This document shows, one piece after another, positions 35,435-44,014 of a stretch of DNA of 64,000 bases. Origin of the DNA: Litorilinea aerophila. GTDB lineage: Bacteria > Chloroflexota > Anaerolineae > Caldilineales > Caldilineaceae. Made by a program: the position numbers and the translations under genes. Within the stretch, counting starts at the first letter, position 1. The number at the start of each line of letters is the position of its first letter. The notes under the pieces were generated by a model. The model was given only the letters and a program-made list of their open reading frames with translations. It was not told the DNA's origin and made no database searches. Where the stretch lies: NCBI RefSeq assembly GCF_006569185.2, contig NZ_VIGC02000005.1, positions 1 through 64,000 on the forward strand, given 5' to 3'.

Positions 35435-35788
35435 TTGGTAGGTCCGGTCTCCTGGCCGGACATCCGCACCCAACGGGATGGGGACCCGTGTCACGCAGGG
35501 ATGTGTGACCTACGGACCTGAGGATGCGCACTCCACGATGGGACACGGATGAACACGGCTTGGTAGGTCCGGTCTCCTGGCCGGACATCCGCACCCAACG
35601 GGACGGGAACCCATGTCACGCAGGGATGTGTGACCTACGGACCTGAGGATGCGCACTCCACGATGGGACACGGATGAACACGGCTTGGTAGGTCCGGTCT
35701 CCTGGCCGGACATCCGCACCCAACGGGACGGGAACCCATGTCACGCAGGGATGCGTGACCTACGGACCTGAGGATGCGCACCCCACGA
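35435..35788. repeat. 125-bp tandem repeat array, 2.8 units, between btuF and btuC
   Basis: Units begin at 35435, 35560 and 35685 with TTGGTAGGTCCGGTCTCCTG. Each contains the hairpin GGTCCGGTC-N-GGCCGGAC and the stretch TGTGACCTACGGACCTGAGG. Units 2 and 3 are nearly identical, unit 1 slightly diverged. It occupies most of the 492-bp gap; nothing else is seen there. Confidence 0.9.
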
Positions 35789-35840
35789 GAGGGTCACCAC
35801 CACGACGCGAAGTCGGCATCCTCTGTGGATTGGCTTGAAT

Positions 35841-37103
35841 CTACGGCTCCACCTGCCGGAAGAAGGTCAGCTCGTGATCTGGCAACAGCTCCGGATGGAA
35901 GATCTTGACCAGGTCGGCCAGGATGATGTCCGGGTTGGCCACGCCACCTTCCCAGTAGTCGTTGCCGCCCCACTGGTTCACCCGGGCGTTGTTATCGTAG
36001 ATGCGGCCGTTCTGGAAGGCGGCAAAGTCGGCGTAGCGGGGATCCTCATTGCGCACGTCCTCCAGGGTCTGCCAGCGGCCGGCGTTGGGCAGCCAGTAGT
36101 CGGCATCCGCGGCCCGGGCGTAGACCGCCTCGAAGTCCAGGGGGATGCTGCCGGTGGCGTCGGTGTCCGCCCAGAGGTAGTCGGCACCGGCGTCGGCCAG
36201 GAAGCGGGCGAAGTAGCTCTTGCCGCCGGAGACCCGCCAGGAGTCGCCCCGGTTGATGCCGGTGAAGACCGTGGGGCGCTCTTCCACCTGGGCGACCTTG
36301 TCGGCGATGGCCTGGTAGCGTTCCGCGATCTCCTGGAAATGGGTGGTTGCCTGGGCCTCCCGGTTAAAGAAGAGGGCCACGTACTTGAGCCATTCGGCCC
36401 GGCCGAGGGGGGAAGTTTCCATGTAGTCCGCGATCAGGCCCACCTTCAGGCCGGCTTCCAGCAGCTTGGGATGGGTGTCGTAGCGGGGATCGCCGTAGGC
36501 GAAGGTCAGCACCAGGTCCGGCTCCAGTTCCAGCACCCGCTCGGTGTTGATTTCCGCGCTGGCGCCGATCTCCTGCACCGTGCCGGCATCGATGCGTTCC
36601 CGCACCGCGGGCGTGTTCACGTAGTCGAACTCCTCCACCGCCACCAGGCTGTCCAGCACGCCCAGGGCCTCCAGGTGGGGCAACACGGTGGTAGAGAGGG
36701 TGATGAGGCGCCCCACAGGCACCTCGATGATCTGGGATGGGTCATAGCCCTCTGGGGCCGGGGTGCCGCACTGGACCAGCACGTACTGGAAGCTCTGCTC
36801 CGCGCCTTGCCAGGGGGTCAGCACGGTGACGACCTTGTAGTGGTTGGCATATTCCACGGTAAAGCCGGTGGCGTAGGTGAGCTCGATCTTCTCCGGGAAG
36901 TAGTCGACGGCGGGATCGTACTCCTCCACGCAGCCATCGGTCAGGTTGGCTTCCACCGGTGCGGCGGCCTGGGGCGGTGCTTCGGCCGGCGTAGCCGCGG
37001 GTGCTTCGGGGGCAGTCGGTGTGGCCACAGGCGCGACACAGGCGCTGACCAGGGCTGCCAGCAGTAGAAGGGCTGGCCAGAAGGTTCGGAGATTTTTGCG
37101 CAT
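35841..37103 (-). CDS. btuF: cobalamin/corrinoid ABC importer binding lipoprotein
   Basis: 420 residues from ATG 37103 (GGAG eight bases upstream). Lipoprotein signal FWPALLLLAALVSAC with lipobox VSAC. After a Pro/Ala-rich linker comes a class III (BtuF/FhuD-type) binding fold: PVGRLITLSTTVLPHLEALGVLDSLVAV, INTERVLELEPDLVLTFAYG, then YADFAAFQNGRIYDNN near the end. Captures corrinoid outside the membrane for BtuC. The riboswitch lies upstream; a miniature element has inserted in its leader. Confidence 0.87.
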   Translation of the reverse strand: MRKNLRTFWPALLLLAALVSACVAPVATPTAPEAPAATPAEAPPQAAAPVEANLTDGCVEEYDPAVDYFPEKIELTYATGFTVEYANHYKVVTVLTPWQGAEQSFQYVLVQCGTPAPEGYDPSQIIEVPVGRLITLSTTVLPHLEALGVLDSLVAVEEFDYVNTPAVRERIDAGTVQEIGASAEINTERVLELEPDLVLTFAYGDPRYDTHPKLLEAGLKVGLIADYMETSPLGRAEWLKYVALFFNREAQATTHFQEIAERYQAIADKVAQVEERPTVFTGINRGDSWRVSGGKSYFARFLADAGADYLWADTDATGSIPLDFEAVYARAADADYWLPNAGRWQTLEDVRNEDPRYADFAAFQNGRIYDNNARVNQWGGNDYWEGGVANPDIILADLVKIFHPELLPDHELTFFRQVEP

Positions 37104-37163
37104 GTTCATGACTCCTTTCATGAATGTCCGTCTCATGGTAACTATACAGCCCCCATCTCCCTG

Positions 37164-37279
37164 ATACCGATTGTCTGGCCAAGAGGCATCGTAGGTCACG
37201 TTTCCATACGTGACCGCTTGTCCGGTATGGAAACCGGACCTACGGAATCATGAGCGCCACTACGTAAGACAATCGGTAT
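37164..37279. repeat. 116-bp MITE-like element with 13-bp perfect terminal inverted repeats (family R2)
   Basis: Left end ATACCGATTGTCT (37164-37176), right end AGACAATCGGTAT (37267-37279), exact inverse complements. Inside, CGTAGGTCACGTTTCCATAC pairs with GTATGGAAACCGGACCTACG with two mismatches. No ORF. It sits between the riboswitch terminators and btuF, so it is transcribed as part of the operon leader. Confidence 0.85.
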
Positions 37280-37312
37280 AACCCCCACCGGGAGAAGGGG
37301 GGAAAGTGACAG

Positions 37313-37341
37313 AAAAAAAAGCGGCCCTCGCCGGGGCCGCT
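37313..37341 (-). terminator. second intrinsic terminator of the cobalamin operon leader
   Basis: On the minus strand AGCGGCCC-loop-GGGCCGCT is followed by eight T. It lies downstream of the riboswitch and of the first terminator, so B12-bound leader transcripts have two stop points. Confidence 0.85.
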
Positions 37342-37363
37342 CAAGTCTCGTCGTGCGCACATG

Positions 37364-37388
37364 AAAAACCCGCCGGATTGGCGGGTCG
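37364..37388 (-). terminator. first intrinsic terminator of the cobalamin operon leader
   Basis: Minus strand CCCGCC-AATCC-GGCGGG followed by five T. Located about 60 nt after the aptamer, where an expression platform is expected. Confidence 0.8.
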
Positions 37389-37444
37389 TGCGCTTGGATT
37401 CGTGAACGCTCGCCCCCTTTTTCCACGAAGGTGGACTCAAGCAA

Positions 37445-37600
37445 CAGCCAGGGCGGGTATTCGGGCTTGTCGATTCACTCCCGTGGGAGCGGGTCGACCT
37501 ACCGTTGCGGGCCAGCGCCGGACTGGTCTCAGCGAGACGTCACCGGTCTTCCCCCATTGTGCACCATGCATCCGGGCCATCTGGTGCACCCTGGCTGGTC
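37445..37600 (-). promoter_or_regulatory. cobalamin riboswitch
   Basis: Read on the minus strand: closing stem P1 is CAGCCAGGG (near 37599-37590) with CCCTGGCTG (near 37454-37446), nine perfect pairs. Internal landmarks of the class are GGGGGAAGACCGGTG, the core GCTGGCCCGCAACGGTA (37516-37500), and the B12 box AAGCCCGAATACCCGCC (37468-37452). Two terminators follow. It should shut off the btuF-to-VWA operon when adenosylcobalamin is abundant. Confidence 0.9.
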
Positions 37601-37627
37601 TTGATATTCGGTTGTGATCTGGGTGCT

Positions 37628-37657
37628 AGTGTAGCAGAGGCGCGGACCGCCTGTCAA
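37628..37657 (-). promoter_or_regulatory. sigma70 promoter of the cobalamin operon
   Basis: Minus-strand -35 TTGACA (37657-37652, perfect consensus), 18-bp spacer, -10 TACACT (37633-37628). Transcription would start near 37620, about 20 nt before the aptamer. Confidence 0.8.
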
Positions 37658-37768
37658 TTTTGGATCGGGGGATTTGGACGCTCACAGAGACGCCAAGGCG
37701 CGGAGAAGCGAGGGGCCTACACCGGGAGAGCGCATCCCTGGGACATGGAAAGTGCACCAATGGGCCGA

Positions 37769-38941
37769 TCATCCGGCCCGTGCCGGCGCGGGCCGGATCT
37801 CGTGGTGGATGGTCAAGGCGTGGTGTTCTTCGGGTTGGGTGCTCCAGGGATCGACATGCACCAAGATCTCGGACAGGTAGGGCAGCGCGTGGAAGAGGTC
37901 GTGGCGAAGCTGCTCGGCGATGTGATGGCTGGCCGCGGTGCTCAGGTGCGGGTCAACCGCGATGCCGATGTCGGCGTGCAGGCGATGGCCCATCCAGCGC
38001 ATGCGCAGCCACTCCAATTCCTGGATCCCGGGCTGCTGGCGGATGACCGCCTCCGCCCGCTCCAGGTGTTCCGGTTCAATGGCATCCATGAGCCGGTACC
38101 ACATGGTTTTGGTGGCATCCCAGGTGATGAAGAGGATGGCAACGCCGATCAAGATGCCGATGATGGGATCCACCATGGGATAGCCGAGCCAGGAACCGGC
38201 AACGGCGAGTAGCACTGCCAGGGACGTCAGGCCGTCGGTGCGGGCGTGCATCCCGTCCGCCACCATGGCGGCGGAGCCAATCTTGCGCCCCACCCGGATC
38301 TGAAGCCATGCCACGGTTTCGTTGCCGGCAAAGCCCACCAGCGCGGCCAGGGCCACCCAGCCTAGGTTTGTCAGGGGTTCAGGGTGAAGGAGCTTCTGCA
38401 AGGATTCCCAGAAGATGACGCCGGCGCTGAAGGCGATGGAGAGCACGATGAAAATGCCCGCTACATCTTCGGCACGGCCAAAGCCATAGGTGTAGCAGCG
38501 TGTCGCCGCCCGCCGCGCCAGGTAAAAGGCGATGAGCAGGGGGACCGAGTTGAGGCCGTCGCCGATGTTGTGCACCGTATCGGCGAAGAGGGCCACGCTG
38601 CCACTGAGCCAAACGATGATCACCTGCAGGAGGGACGTAAAGGCCAATGCCCCGAGGGCAATCCAGACCGTGCGGATGCCCTCTTCATGCGCGGCAAAGG
38701 CGCTATCGGTGACGAGGGCATCGTGCTGGTGGCTGTGGCCGTGGAGGTGAAAGATGGTGCGAATCCAGCCCCATGGGCCGCCGCCGTGATGGTGGTGATG
38801 TCCATCATGGCTGTGGGGATGGGCGTGGGCGTGATGGTGGCCAGATTCGCCATGGTGGCTGTGGGGATGCGGATGATCGTGGCCGTGGGCATGCTCTTCA
38901 CCTTCATGGGGATGCGTGTGCCCGCTGTTTTTGATTGCCAT
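37769..38941 (-). CDS. cation diffusion facilitator family metal exporter, His-rich
   Basis: 390 residues. The first ~74 residues contain about 28 His in HAHGHDHPHPHSHH-like runs, a metal-binding cytoplasmic tail. Six membrane helices follow with the CDF metal-site residues in LFADTVHNIGD (HxxxD-type: Asp and His) and ADGMHARTDGL (second D/H pair). A C-terminal cytoplasmic domain (EPEHLERAEAVIRQQPGIQELEWLRMRWMGHRLHADIGIAVDP) closes the protein. Exports Zn(II) or Co(II) by proton antiport. Preceded at 16 bp by an ArsR/SmtB repressor gene, which presumably controls it. Location beside the cobalt-using operon makes cobalt a possible substrate. Confidence 0.9.
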   Translation of the reverse strand: MAIKNSGHTHPHEGEEHAHGHDHPHPHSHHGESGHHHAHAHPHSHDGHHHHHGGGPWGWIRTIFHLHGHSHQHDALVTDSAFAAHEEGIRTVWIALGALAFTSLLQVIIVWLSGSVALFADTVHNIGDGLNSVPLLIAFYLARRAATRCYTYGFGRAEDVAGIFIVLSIAFSAGVIFWESLQKLLHPEPLTNLGWVALAALVGFAGNETVAWLQIRVGRKIGSAAMVADGMHARTDGLTSLAVLLAVAGSWLGYPMVDPIIGILIGVAILFITWDATKTMWYRLMDAIEPEHLERAEAVIRQQPGIQELEWLRMRWMGHRLHADIGIAVDPHLSTAASHHIAEQLRHDLFHALPYLSEILVHVDPWSTQPEEHHALTIHHEIRPAPARAG

Positions 38942-38957
38942 GATTGTACTCGCGTTT

Positions 38958-39350
38958 CTAAGGGTGTGTTGTGGATGGCGGCGGTTCTGTTGCTTCCGTC
39001 CACTCCCCGGCGGGGGACAGATTGCGGCGGACGTGATCGAGGTGGGAGAGGGCCTCGCGGAAGAGGGCGCCTACGTGTACATCATCAATTGAATAGTAGA
39101 TCTGATTGCCTGCCCGGCGGGTCCGCACCAAGCGTGTAGCCCGCAACTTGGCCAGATGGTGGGAGACGGCAGAGGGCGAGACCGATACGTACTGGCTCAA
39201 TTCGTTGACGCTATATTCCTGGCGGGTGAGCAGATAGATGAGCTGGGCCCGGGTGGTGTCGCTGAGGACCTTGAAGATCTCAACAACATCGGCCAGGAGA
39301 TCGGCTGGCAGCGCATCCGCGTTGAAGAGTGCCGCGTGCCGATTGTGCAT
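38958..39350 (-). CDS. ArsR/SmtB-family metal-responsive repressor
   Basis: 130 residues from ATG 39350 (AAGGAAAGAGGGAGG upstream); the more distal ATG at 39386 lies inside the operator and is less likely. Winged helix: FKVLSDTTRAQLIYLL, ELSQYVSVSPSAVSHHLAKLRATRLVRTRRAGNQIYYSIDD. No Cys is present, and the final helix DVHVGALFREALSHLDH supplies His/Asp as in the alpha-5 site of SmtB/CzrA, so Zn or Co sensing is likely. First gene of a two-gene operon with the CDF exporter. Confidence 0.87.
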   Translation of the reverse strand: MHNRHAALFNADALPADLLADVVEIFKVLSDTTRAQLIYLLTRQEYSVNELSQYVSVSPSAVSHHLAKLRATRLVRTRRAGNQIYYSIDDVHVGALFREALSHLDHVRRNLSPAGEWTEATEPPPSTTHP

Positions 39351-39387
39351 GGCCTCCCTCTTTCCTTGATTCGTCTCTTTTTGCATA

Positions 39388-39401
39388 TGAACATATACTC
39401 A
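39388..39401. promoter_or_regulatory. ArsR/SmtB-type operator
   Basis: TGAACATATACTCA matches the SmtB/CzrA core TGAACATATGTTCA in 12 of 14 positions. It lies about 38 bp upstream of the repressor start, as expected for autoregulation. Confidence 0.6.
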
Positions 39402-39655
39402 GGTATTTAAAGTGTAATCCATGGTGGCTATGAAAGTCAAGATTGTCCGCCTGTCGAATTCAATGGGTGGGAGGAGACGCAGTCGCTGTCTGCCGGTGCC
39501 GTGGGGCCTCGATATTCGTAGGAGTGGGTTTTCATACTTTCGTAGGTATTCCTTCCCCGTGGCCGGTGATATCATATGCCCTGTTGGGCTCCTCTCGAGG
39601 AGAAACTCACATTCTATTCGACATCTTCATCAAAGCGCACGGAAGGAGAAATCCC

Positions 39656-41317
39656 ATGCCCAGCCCATCGATCTCTGGCCGCCGGCAGCGAACCAGCCGG
39701 CGCACGTTTCTGCGCGGTGTGGGCGCAGCTGGCCTTAGCCTGGCCCTGCCCAGGTACGCAAGCCAGAGCGCGCTTGGGGCAAACCGCCTCGCGGAGCAGT
39801 TCCCCGATCGTCCGAACCTTCTGATCATCCTGACCGACCAGGAGCGTGCGCCCATGCACTGGCCGGCGGATTGGGCCGCAACCAATTTGCCCAACCGCAA
39901 ACGCATCGACGACCATGGATTGGTCTTTCGCCGGGCGTTCTGCAACACAGCCATGTGTTCACCCAGCCGCAGCACCCTTTTCACCGGGCTCTTCCCATCC
40001 CAGCACGGCGTCAAGCACACCTTGACCTCGGGCGGCACCCTCTCGCCCACCGAGCCCACGTTGCCCCTGACGGTCCAGAACATGGCCCACATGTTGGCCT
40101 CGGCGGGCTACAATGTCCACTATCGGGGCAAGTGGCATATGAGCAAGGGGGCGGATGGCGGGGAGCCCACTACTGCGGATGTGGCCGCGTACGGCTTTCA
40201 GGGGTGGCAACCGCCCGAGGCGGGCGAGAACACCGATCCCGACGGCTTCGGTGGCGGCTGTGCAAATTGGGACCAGCACTATGCGGATCAGGCGGTGAGC
40301 TTTCTCCAGAATGTGGACGTGGACAGCGGGACGCCCTTCGCCCTGATCGTCTCCTTTGTCAACCCCCACGACGTGCTCGCCTACCCCCTTACCTGGAACC
40401 AACCGAGTAGCGAGGATCCATCCTGTTTCAACTACCTGAACGAGGCGCCGGACTGTTTCAACCAGGGCATCGGCTTGCCCGGTACATTCGATGAGCGGCT
40501 GCTCCAAAATTACAAGCCCACGGCCCAGGCTCAATTCCTGGCCCTGGCCGCGGGGGGATTGGGGCCGCTTGCCGGCCCGCTGGACCCCGAGCGTTACGTC
40601 AACTTCTACGCCTATCTGCAGAAGGTGGTCGATCAACACATCGGTGCCGTGCTGGACGCGCTGGAGGCCAGGCCGGGCCTGGTGGAGAAGACCCTGATCA
40701 TCCGTGCTTCGGACCATGGCGAGATGGGGCTCTCCCATGGCGGCATGCGGCAGAAGTCATTCAACGTCTATGAAGAGACCATGCGGGTCCCTTTGGTCTT
40801 TTCGAACCCACTTCTCTTCCCCCAGACGGTCTACACCGACGCCCTGGCCTCTCTGGTGGACCTGATGCCCACCCTGGCCTCCCTGGTGGACGTGCCGAAC
40901 CGGGACAGCTATACCTTTGCCGGCCAAGATCTGAGCCCCATCATCAACGACGCGGTGGCGAACCCGGACAATCCCACCGCCACGGTCCAGGATTCCATCC
41001 TGTTCACCTTCGACGATGAGAACGTGGGCGCGCCCAACGGGCAGACTGTAGTCACCCAACCCAACCACATCCGCTGTATCCGGGAGGCCCGCTGGAAGTT
41101 TGCCCACTACTTCGATCCCAGCGGCCAGGAACCGTCCCAATACGAACTCTATGATCTGGCCAATGACCCGGACGAACTGCACAACATGGCGGATCCGGCG
41201 AATGGTGACTACTACGATCCGGACAAGGTGGCCGAGATGGCCGGCAAATTGGCCGCCAAAGCGGCGGCTGTCGGGGCATTGCCCTATCAAGCCTTTATGC
41301 CGGTGATAAACCGGTAG
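39656..41317 (+). CDS. Tat-exported type I sulfatase
   Basis: 553 residues from ATG 39656 with GGAAGGAG seven bases upstream. Twin-arginine signal: TSRRTFLRGVGAAGLSLAL. Sulfatase core with NLLIILTDQE (metal Asp61) and the formylglycine motif C101-S-P-S-R105 inside MCSPSRSTLFTG; Cys101 must be oxidised by a formylglycine-generating enzyme before use. Further metal or substrate residues lie in YRGKWHM and SDHGEMGLSHG. Hydrolyses sulfate esters outside the cytoplasm, perhaps from sulfated polysaccharides. No FGE gene is nearby. A hairpin terminator follows. Confidence 0.9.
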   Translation: MPSPSISGRRQRTSRRTFLRGVGAAGLSLALPRYASQSALGANRLAEQFPDRPNLLIILTDQERAPMHWPADWAATNLPNRKRIDDHGLVFRRAFCNTAMCSPSRSTLFTGLFPSQHGVKHTLTSGGTLSPTEPTLPLTVQNMAHMLASAGYNVHYRGKWHMSKGADGGEPTTADVAAYGFQGWQPPEAGENTDPDGFGGGCANWDQHYADQAVSFLQNVDVDSGTPFALIVSFVNPHDVLAYPLTWNQPSSEDPSCFNYLNEAPDCFNQGIGLPGTFDERLLQNYKPTAQAQFLALAAGGLGPLAGPLDPERYVNFYAYLQKVVDQHIGAVLDALEARPGLVEKTLIIRASDHGEMGLSHGGMRQKSFNVYEETMRVPLVFSNPLLFPQTVYTDALASLVDLMPTLASLVDVPNRDSYTFAGQDLSPIINDAVANPDNPTATVQDSILFTFDDENVGAPNGQTVVTQPNHIRCIREARWKFAHYFDPSGQEPSQYELYDLANDPDELHNMADPANGDYYDPDKVAEMAGKLAAKAAAVGALPYQAFMPVINR

Positions 41318-41334
41318 GCTGGGAGAGATTTTTC

Positions 41335-41371
41335 GGATTGCAGGCAACCTCCGTGAAGTTGCCTGCAATCC
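41335..41371. terminator. terminator between sulfatase and cydB
   Basis: GGATTGCAGGCAAC (41335-41348) and GTTGCCTGCAATCC (41358-41371) pair perfectly over 14 bp. T-runs flank loosely on both sides, so it may work for both convergent genes. Confidence 0.65.
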
Positions 41372-41445
41372 TGTCTTTGGCGGTACATTCCCGAACCAAA
41401 TGGTTGCCTGGCGCGGGGATTAGCCCGGGCGCCGATGGGCGCGGC

Positions 41446-42465
41446 TCACTCCTCCAGGGCCAGGCCATCCCCATGCAGCTTGAAGATGTACAGCAGGTAC
41501 AACAACGAGGGAATGAGCACCACCGCACCCACGCCCAATCCAATGGCCAGCAGGCGCAGGGTGATGGCCGGTGCCGCGGTCTCGTGGTAGGTCAGGTCGG
41601 GAACCAGGATGTACGGATACTGGGCCATGCCCCAGCCCAGGATGATGCAGGCCACCTGGCCGGCGGCGCTCCAGCGGGCCCACTCGAAGCGCCGCCACCA
41701 CAGGGCGGCCAGCGCCACCACCGCCAACACGCTGGTCCACAGCAAGAGTAAAGGCGCCCACCAGCTGGTCAGTCCGCTGAAGATGATCGGCGCGCCCTCC
41801 CGGGCCAAGAGGAAGACCAGCCCCGCAGCCGGAGCCAGCAGGACCCCCGACACCAGAGCCCGACGCCGGAAGTCCTCCTGCAAGGCCGGATAGCGGCGGG
41901 CATCGGCCGCCAGGTAGGCCGCGGCCAGGAAGGCAAAGAGCCCCTGGGCAAAGAGGCCACAACTTAGGGCGAAGGGACCCAGCCAGCCCCGAAAGAAGCC
42001 CGTAGTGACGATCCCGCCCTCCACCCGGATCTCCCCGGAAGCCAGCCCCCCCAGGGTCAACCCCATGAAGAAAGGGGTGAGAAAACTGGCAACGCCGAAG
42101 ACGGTGCTCCAGCGCCGGTGGATGGCGTCGTTCTGGGCGTCGTACTTGCGGAAGACAAAGGCCGAGCCCCGCAGCACAATGCCGATCAAAATCAGGGTGA
42201 TGGGGATGTGGAGCGCGGTCATGATGGCGGCAAAGGCCACCGGAAAGGCGGTGAACAGGATCACCACCGCCAGGATCAGCCAGACATGGTTGGCCTCCCA
42301 CACAGGGCCGATGGCCGCGGCGATGGCCTCCCGCTGCAGCCGAGCCCGGGGGCCCCACGCCAACAGATCCCACATGCCGCCGCCAAAGTCCGCCCCGCCC
42401 AGGACGGCGTAGAGCAACAACGAGAAAAACAGAGCTGCTACAATCAGGGTCTCAAGCGCCAGCAT
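41446..42465 (-). CDS. cydB: cytochrome bd ubiquinol oxidase subunit II
   Basis: 339 residues, about eight membrane helices. N-terminus LETLIVAALFFSLLLYAVLGGADFGGGMWDLLAWGPR, then VWEANHVWLILAVVILFTAFPVAF, are typical CydB. It overlaps cydA by 14 bp. With CydA it forms the quinol oxidase that reduces O2 to water without pumping protons. No CydX or cydCD genes are seen nearby. Confidence 0.93.
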   Translation of the reverse strand: MLALETLIVAALFFSLLLYAVLGGADFGGGMWDLLAWGPRARLQREAIAAAIGPVWEANHVWLILAVVILFTAFPVAFAAIMTALHIPITLILIGIVLRGSAFVFRKYDAQNDAIHRRWSTVFGVASFLTPFFMGLTLGGLASGEIRVEGGIVTTGFFRGWLGPFALSCGLFAQGLFAFLAAAYLAADARRYPALQEDFRRRALVSGVLLAPAAGLVFLLAREGAPIIFSGLTSWWAPLLLLWTSVLAVVALAALWWRRFEWARWSAAGQVACIILGWGMAQYPYILVPDLTYHETAAPAITLRLLAIGLGVGAVVLIPSLLYLLYIFKLHGDGLALEE

Positions 42466-43789
42466 AGCCTTCCTCCTGCCGCTCCTCTGCCGGGCTCTCG
42501 GGCGATTCTAAAAACTGGCGTCGTAGCAGAAAAACCAGGATGACCGAGAGGGCCAGGTAGAGGCCGGTGAAGGTGACAAAGGGGACCACCAGGCCCGTCA
42601 TGGGCGTGACCGCCTCGGCCGTGCGCATGTAGCCGTAGATGACCCAGGGCTGGCGCCCCAGCTCGGTGACCATCCAGCCCGTCTCGATAGCCACGAAGCC
42701 CAGCGGGCCCGCCGCCACCAGGGCACGCAGCAGGAGGGGATGGTCGGGCAGACGGCGTCGCCGCCACCAGAGCCAACCGGCCCACAGGGCCACCGCCAGC
42801 ATGGCCATGCCCGAGGCCACCATGATGTCGAAGGAGAGATGGACCAGCAGGGTGTTGGGCCAGTCCGAACGGGGGAAGGCCTCCAGGCCGGTTACCTCGG
42901 CCTGGGAATCGCCATAGGCCAGGATGCTCAAGCCGTAGGGGATCTCCAGGGCGTAACGGGTGACCATGGCCTGGTCGTCCGGGATGCCGCCCACGATCAG
43001 GGGCGCCCCGGCTTCGGTCCGATAGTGGGCTTCCATGGCGGCAAATTTGATGGGCTGGAGCCTGGCCACCTGTTTGGCGCTGAAGTCGCCGCTCAGAATC
43101 TGGAGAGGAATGCTGATGCAGGCCACGGCCAGGGCAATGCCCAGGGCCCGGCGGTGAAAGATGTTGCGCAGATCTTTGCGCAGGAAGTAGGCATGGACCG
43201 CGCTGACCGCGAAGCCCGTGGCCACGTAGGCCGCCAGGGTCATGTGGAGGACCTGGTGGAACGCGGCCGGGTTGAACATGGCCGCGATGGGGTCAATGTT
43301 CACGAACTGGCCATCCACAAAGTCGAAGCCGGTGGGGGTGTTCATCCAGGCGTTGGCCGTAACCACGAAGATGCCGGAGACGGCACCGCTGATGGCCACC
43401 AGCACGCCAGACAGCCAGTGGATGAAGGGCGGGATGCGCTTCCAGCCGTAGAGGTAGATGCCCAGGAAGATGGCCTCGGTGAAGAAGGCGAAGCCCTCCA
43501 GGGAGAAGGGCATGCCGATGATGGGGCCGGCGTGGGCCATGAAAGTGGGCCAGAGCAGGCCCAGCTCGAAGGAGAGCACCGTGCCCGACACCGCGCCCAC
43601 GGCGAAGAGGATGGCCGTCCCCTTGGCCCAGCGTTTGGCCAGGTCCAGGTAGCCGGCGTCGCCGGTGCGCAGGTAGAGGGCCTCGGCCACGGCCATGAGC
43701 AGGGGCATGCCGATGCCCACCGCGGCGAAGATGATGTGGAAGGCCAGGGACATGGCCATCTGGGAACGGGCGAAGAGAAAATCACTCAT
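42452..43789 (-). CDS. cydA: cytochrome bd ubiquinol oxidase subunit I
   Basis: 445 residues with SD GGGAGTG. Heme ligand His18 in MAMSLAFHIIF, GRQPWVIYGYMRTAEAVTP near the C-terminus (quinol oxidase signature), and SFELGLLWPTFMAHAGPIIGMPFSLEGFAFFTEAIF. The Q-loop region is short, so this is the short-Q-loop (CIO-like) type rather than the E. coli long form. High-affinity terminal oxidase suited to low oxygen. Confidence 0.93.
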   Translation of the reverse strand: MSDFLFARSQMAMSLAFHIIFAAVGIGMPLLMAVAEALYLRTGDAGYLDLAKRWAKGTAILFAVGAVSGTVLSFELGLLWPTFMAHAGPIIGMPFSLEGFAFFTEAIFLGIYLYGWKRIPPFIHWLSGVLVAISGAVSGIFVVTANAWMNTPTGFDFVDGQFVNIDPIAAMFNPAAFHQVLHMTLAAYVATGFAVSAVHAYFLRKDLRNIFHRRALGIALAVACISIPLQILSGDFSAKQVARLQPIKFAAMEAHYRTEAGAPLIVGGIPDDQAMVTRYALEIPYGLSILAYGDSQAEVTGLEAFPRSDWPNTLLVHLSFDIMVASGMAMLAVALWAGWLWWRRRRLPDHPLLLRALVAAGPLGFVAIETGWMVTELGRQPWVIYGYMRTAEAVTPMTGLVVPFVTFTGLYLALSVILVFLLRRQFLESPESPAEERQEEGYAGA

Positions 43790-43928
43790 GCTTCACTCCC
43801 ACAAATGCAATCGTTCCAGGATTGTTTTGGCACAGCGCCCTCATCATACCACAACGCTCAGGCGCAGATCGTGAAGCGCGTAACAATTGGGCGAGGGCCA
43901 GAGAGTCGTTTTCGCGCCGATGCCCGGT

Positions 43929-43958
43929 TTGTGCCAGCCATTTCTGATGGCATACAAT
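43929..43958 (+). promoter_or_regulatory. promoter of the fluoride-responsive crcB operon
   Basis: -10 TACAAT (43953-43958) with an imperfect -35 TTGTGC (43929-43934) at 18 bp. Start near 43965, 50 nt before the fluoride aptamer. Confidence 0.5.
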
Positions 43959-44014
43959 GGAAGGAGTAATGTTATCTACAACAGGTTGGCGGGACCCTGA
44001 GGTCCGAACCAACC

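Noticed and set aside
35435-35788. CRISPR-like array
   Set aside because: The repeated unit is 125 bp in direct tandem without variable spacers, and no cas genes are nearby.
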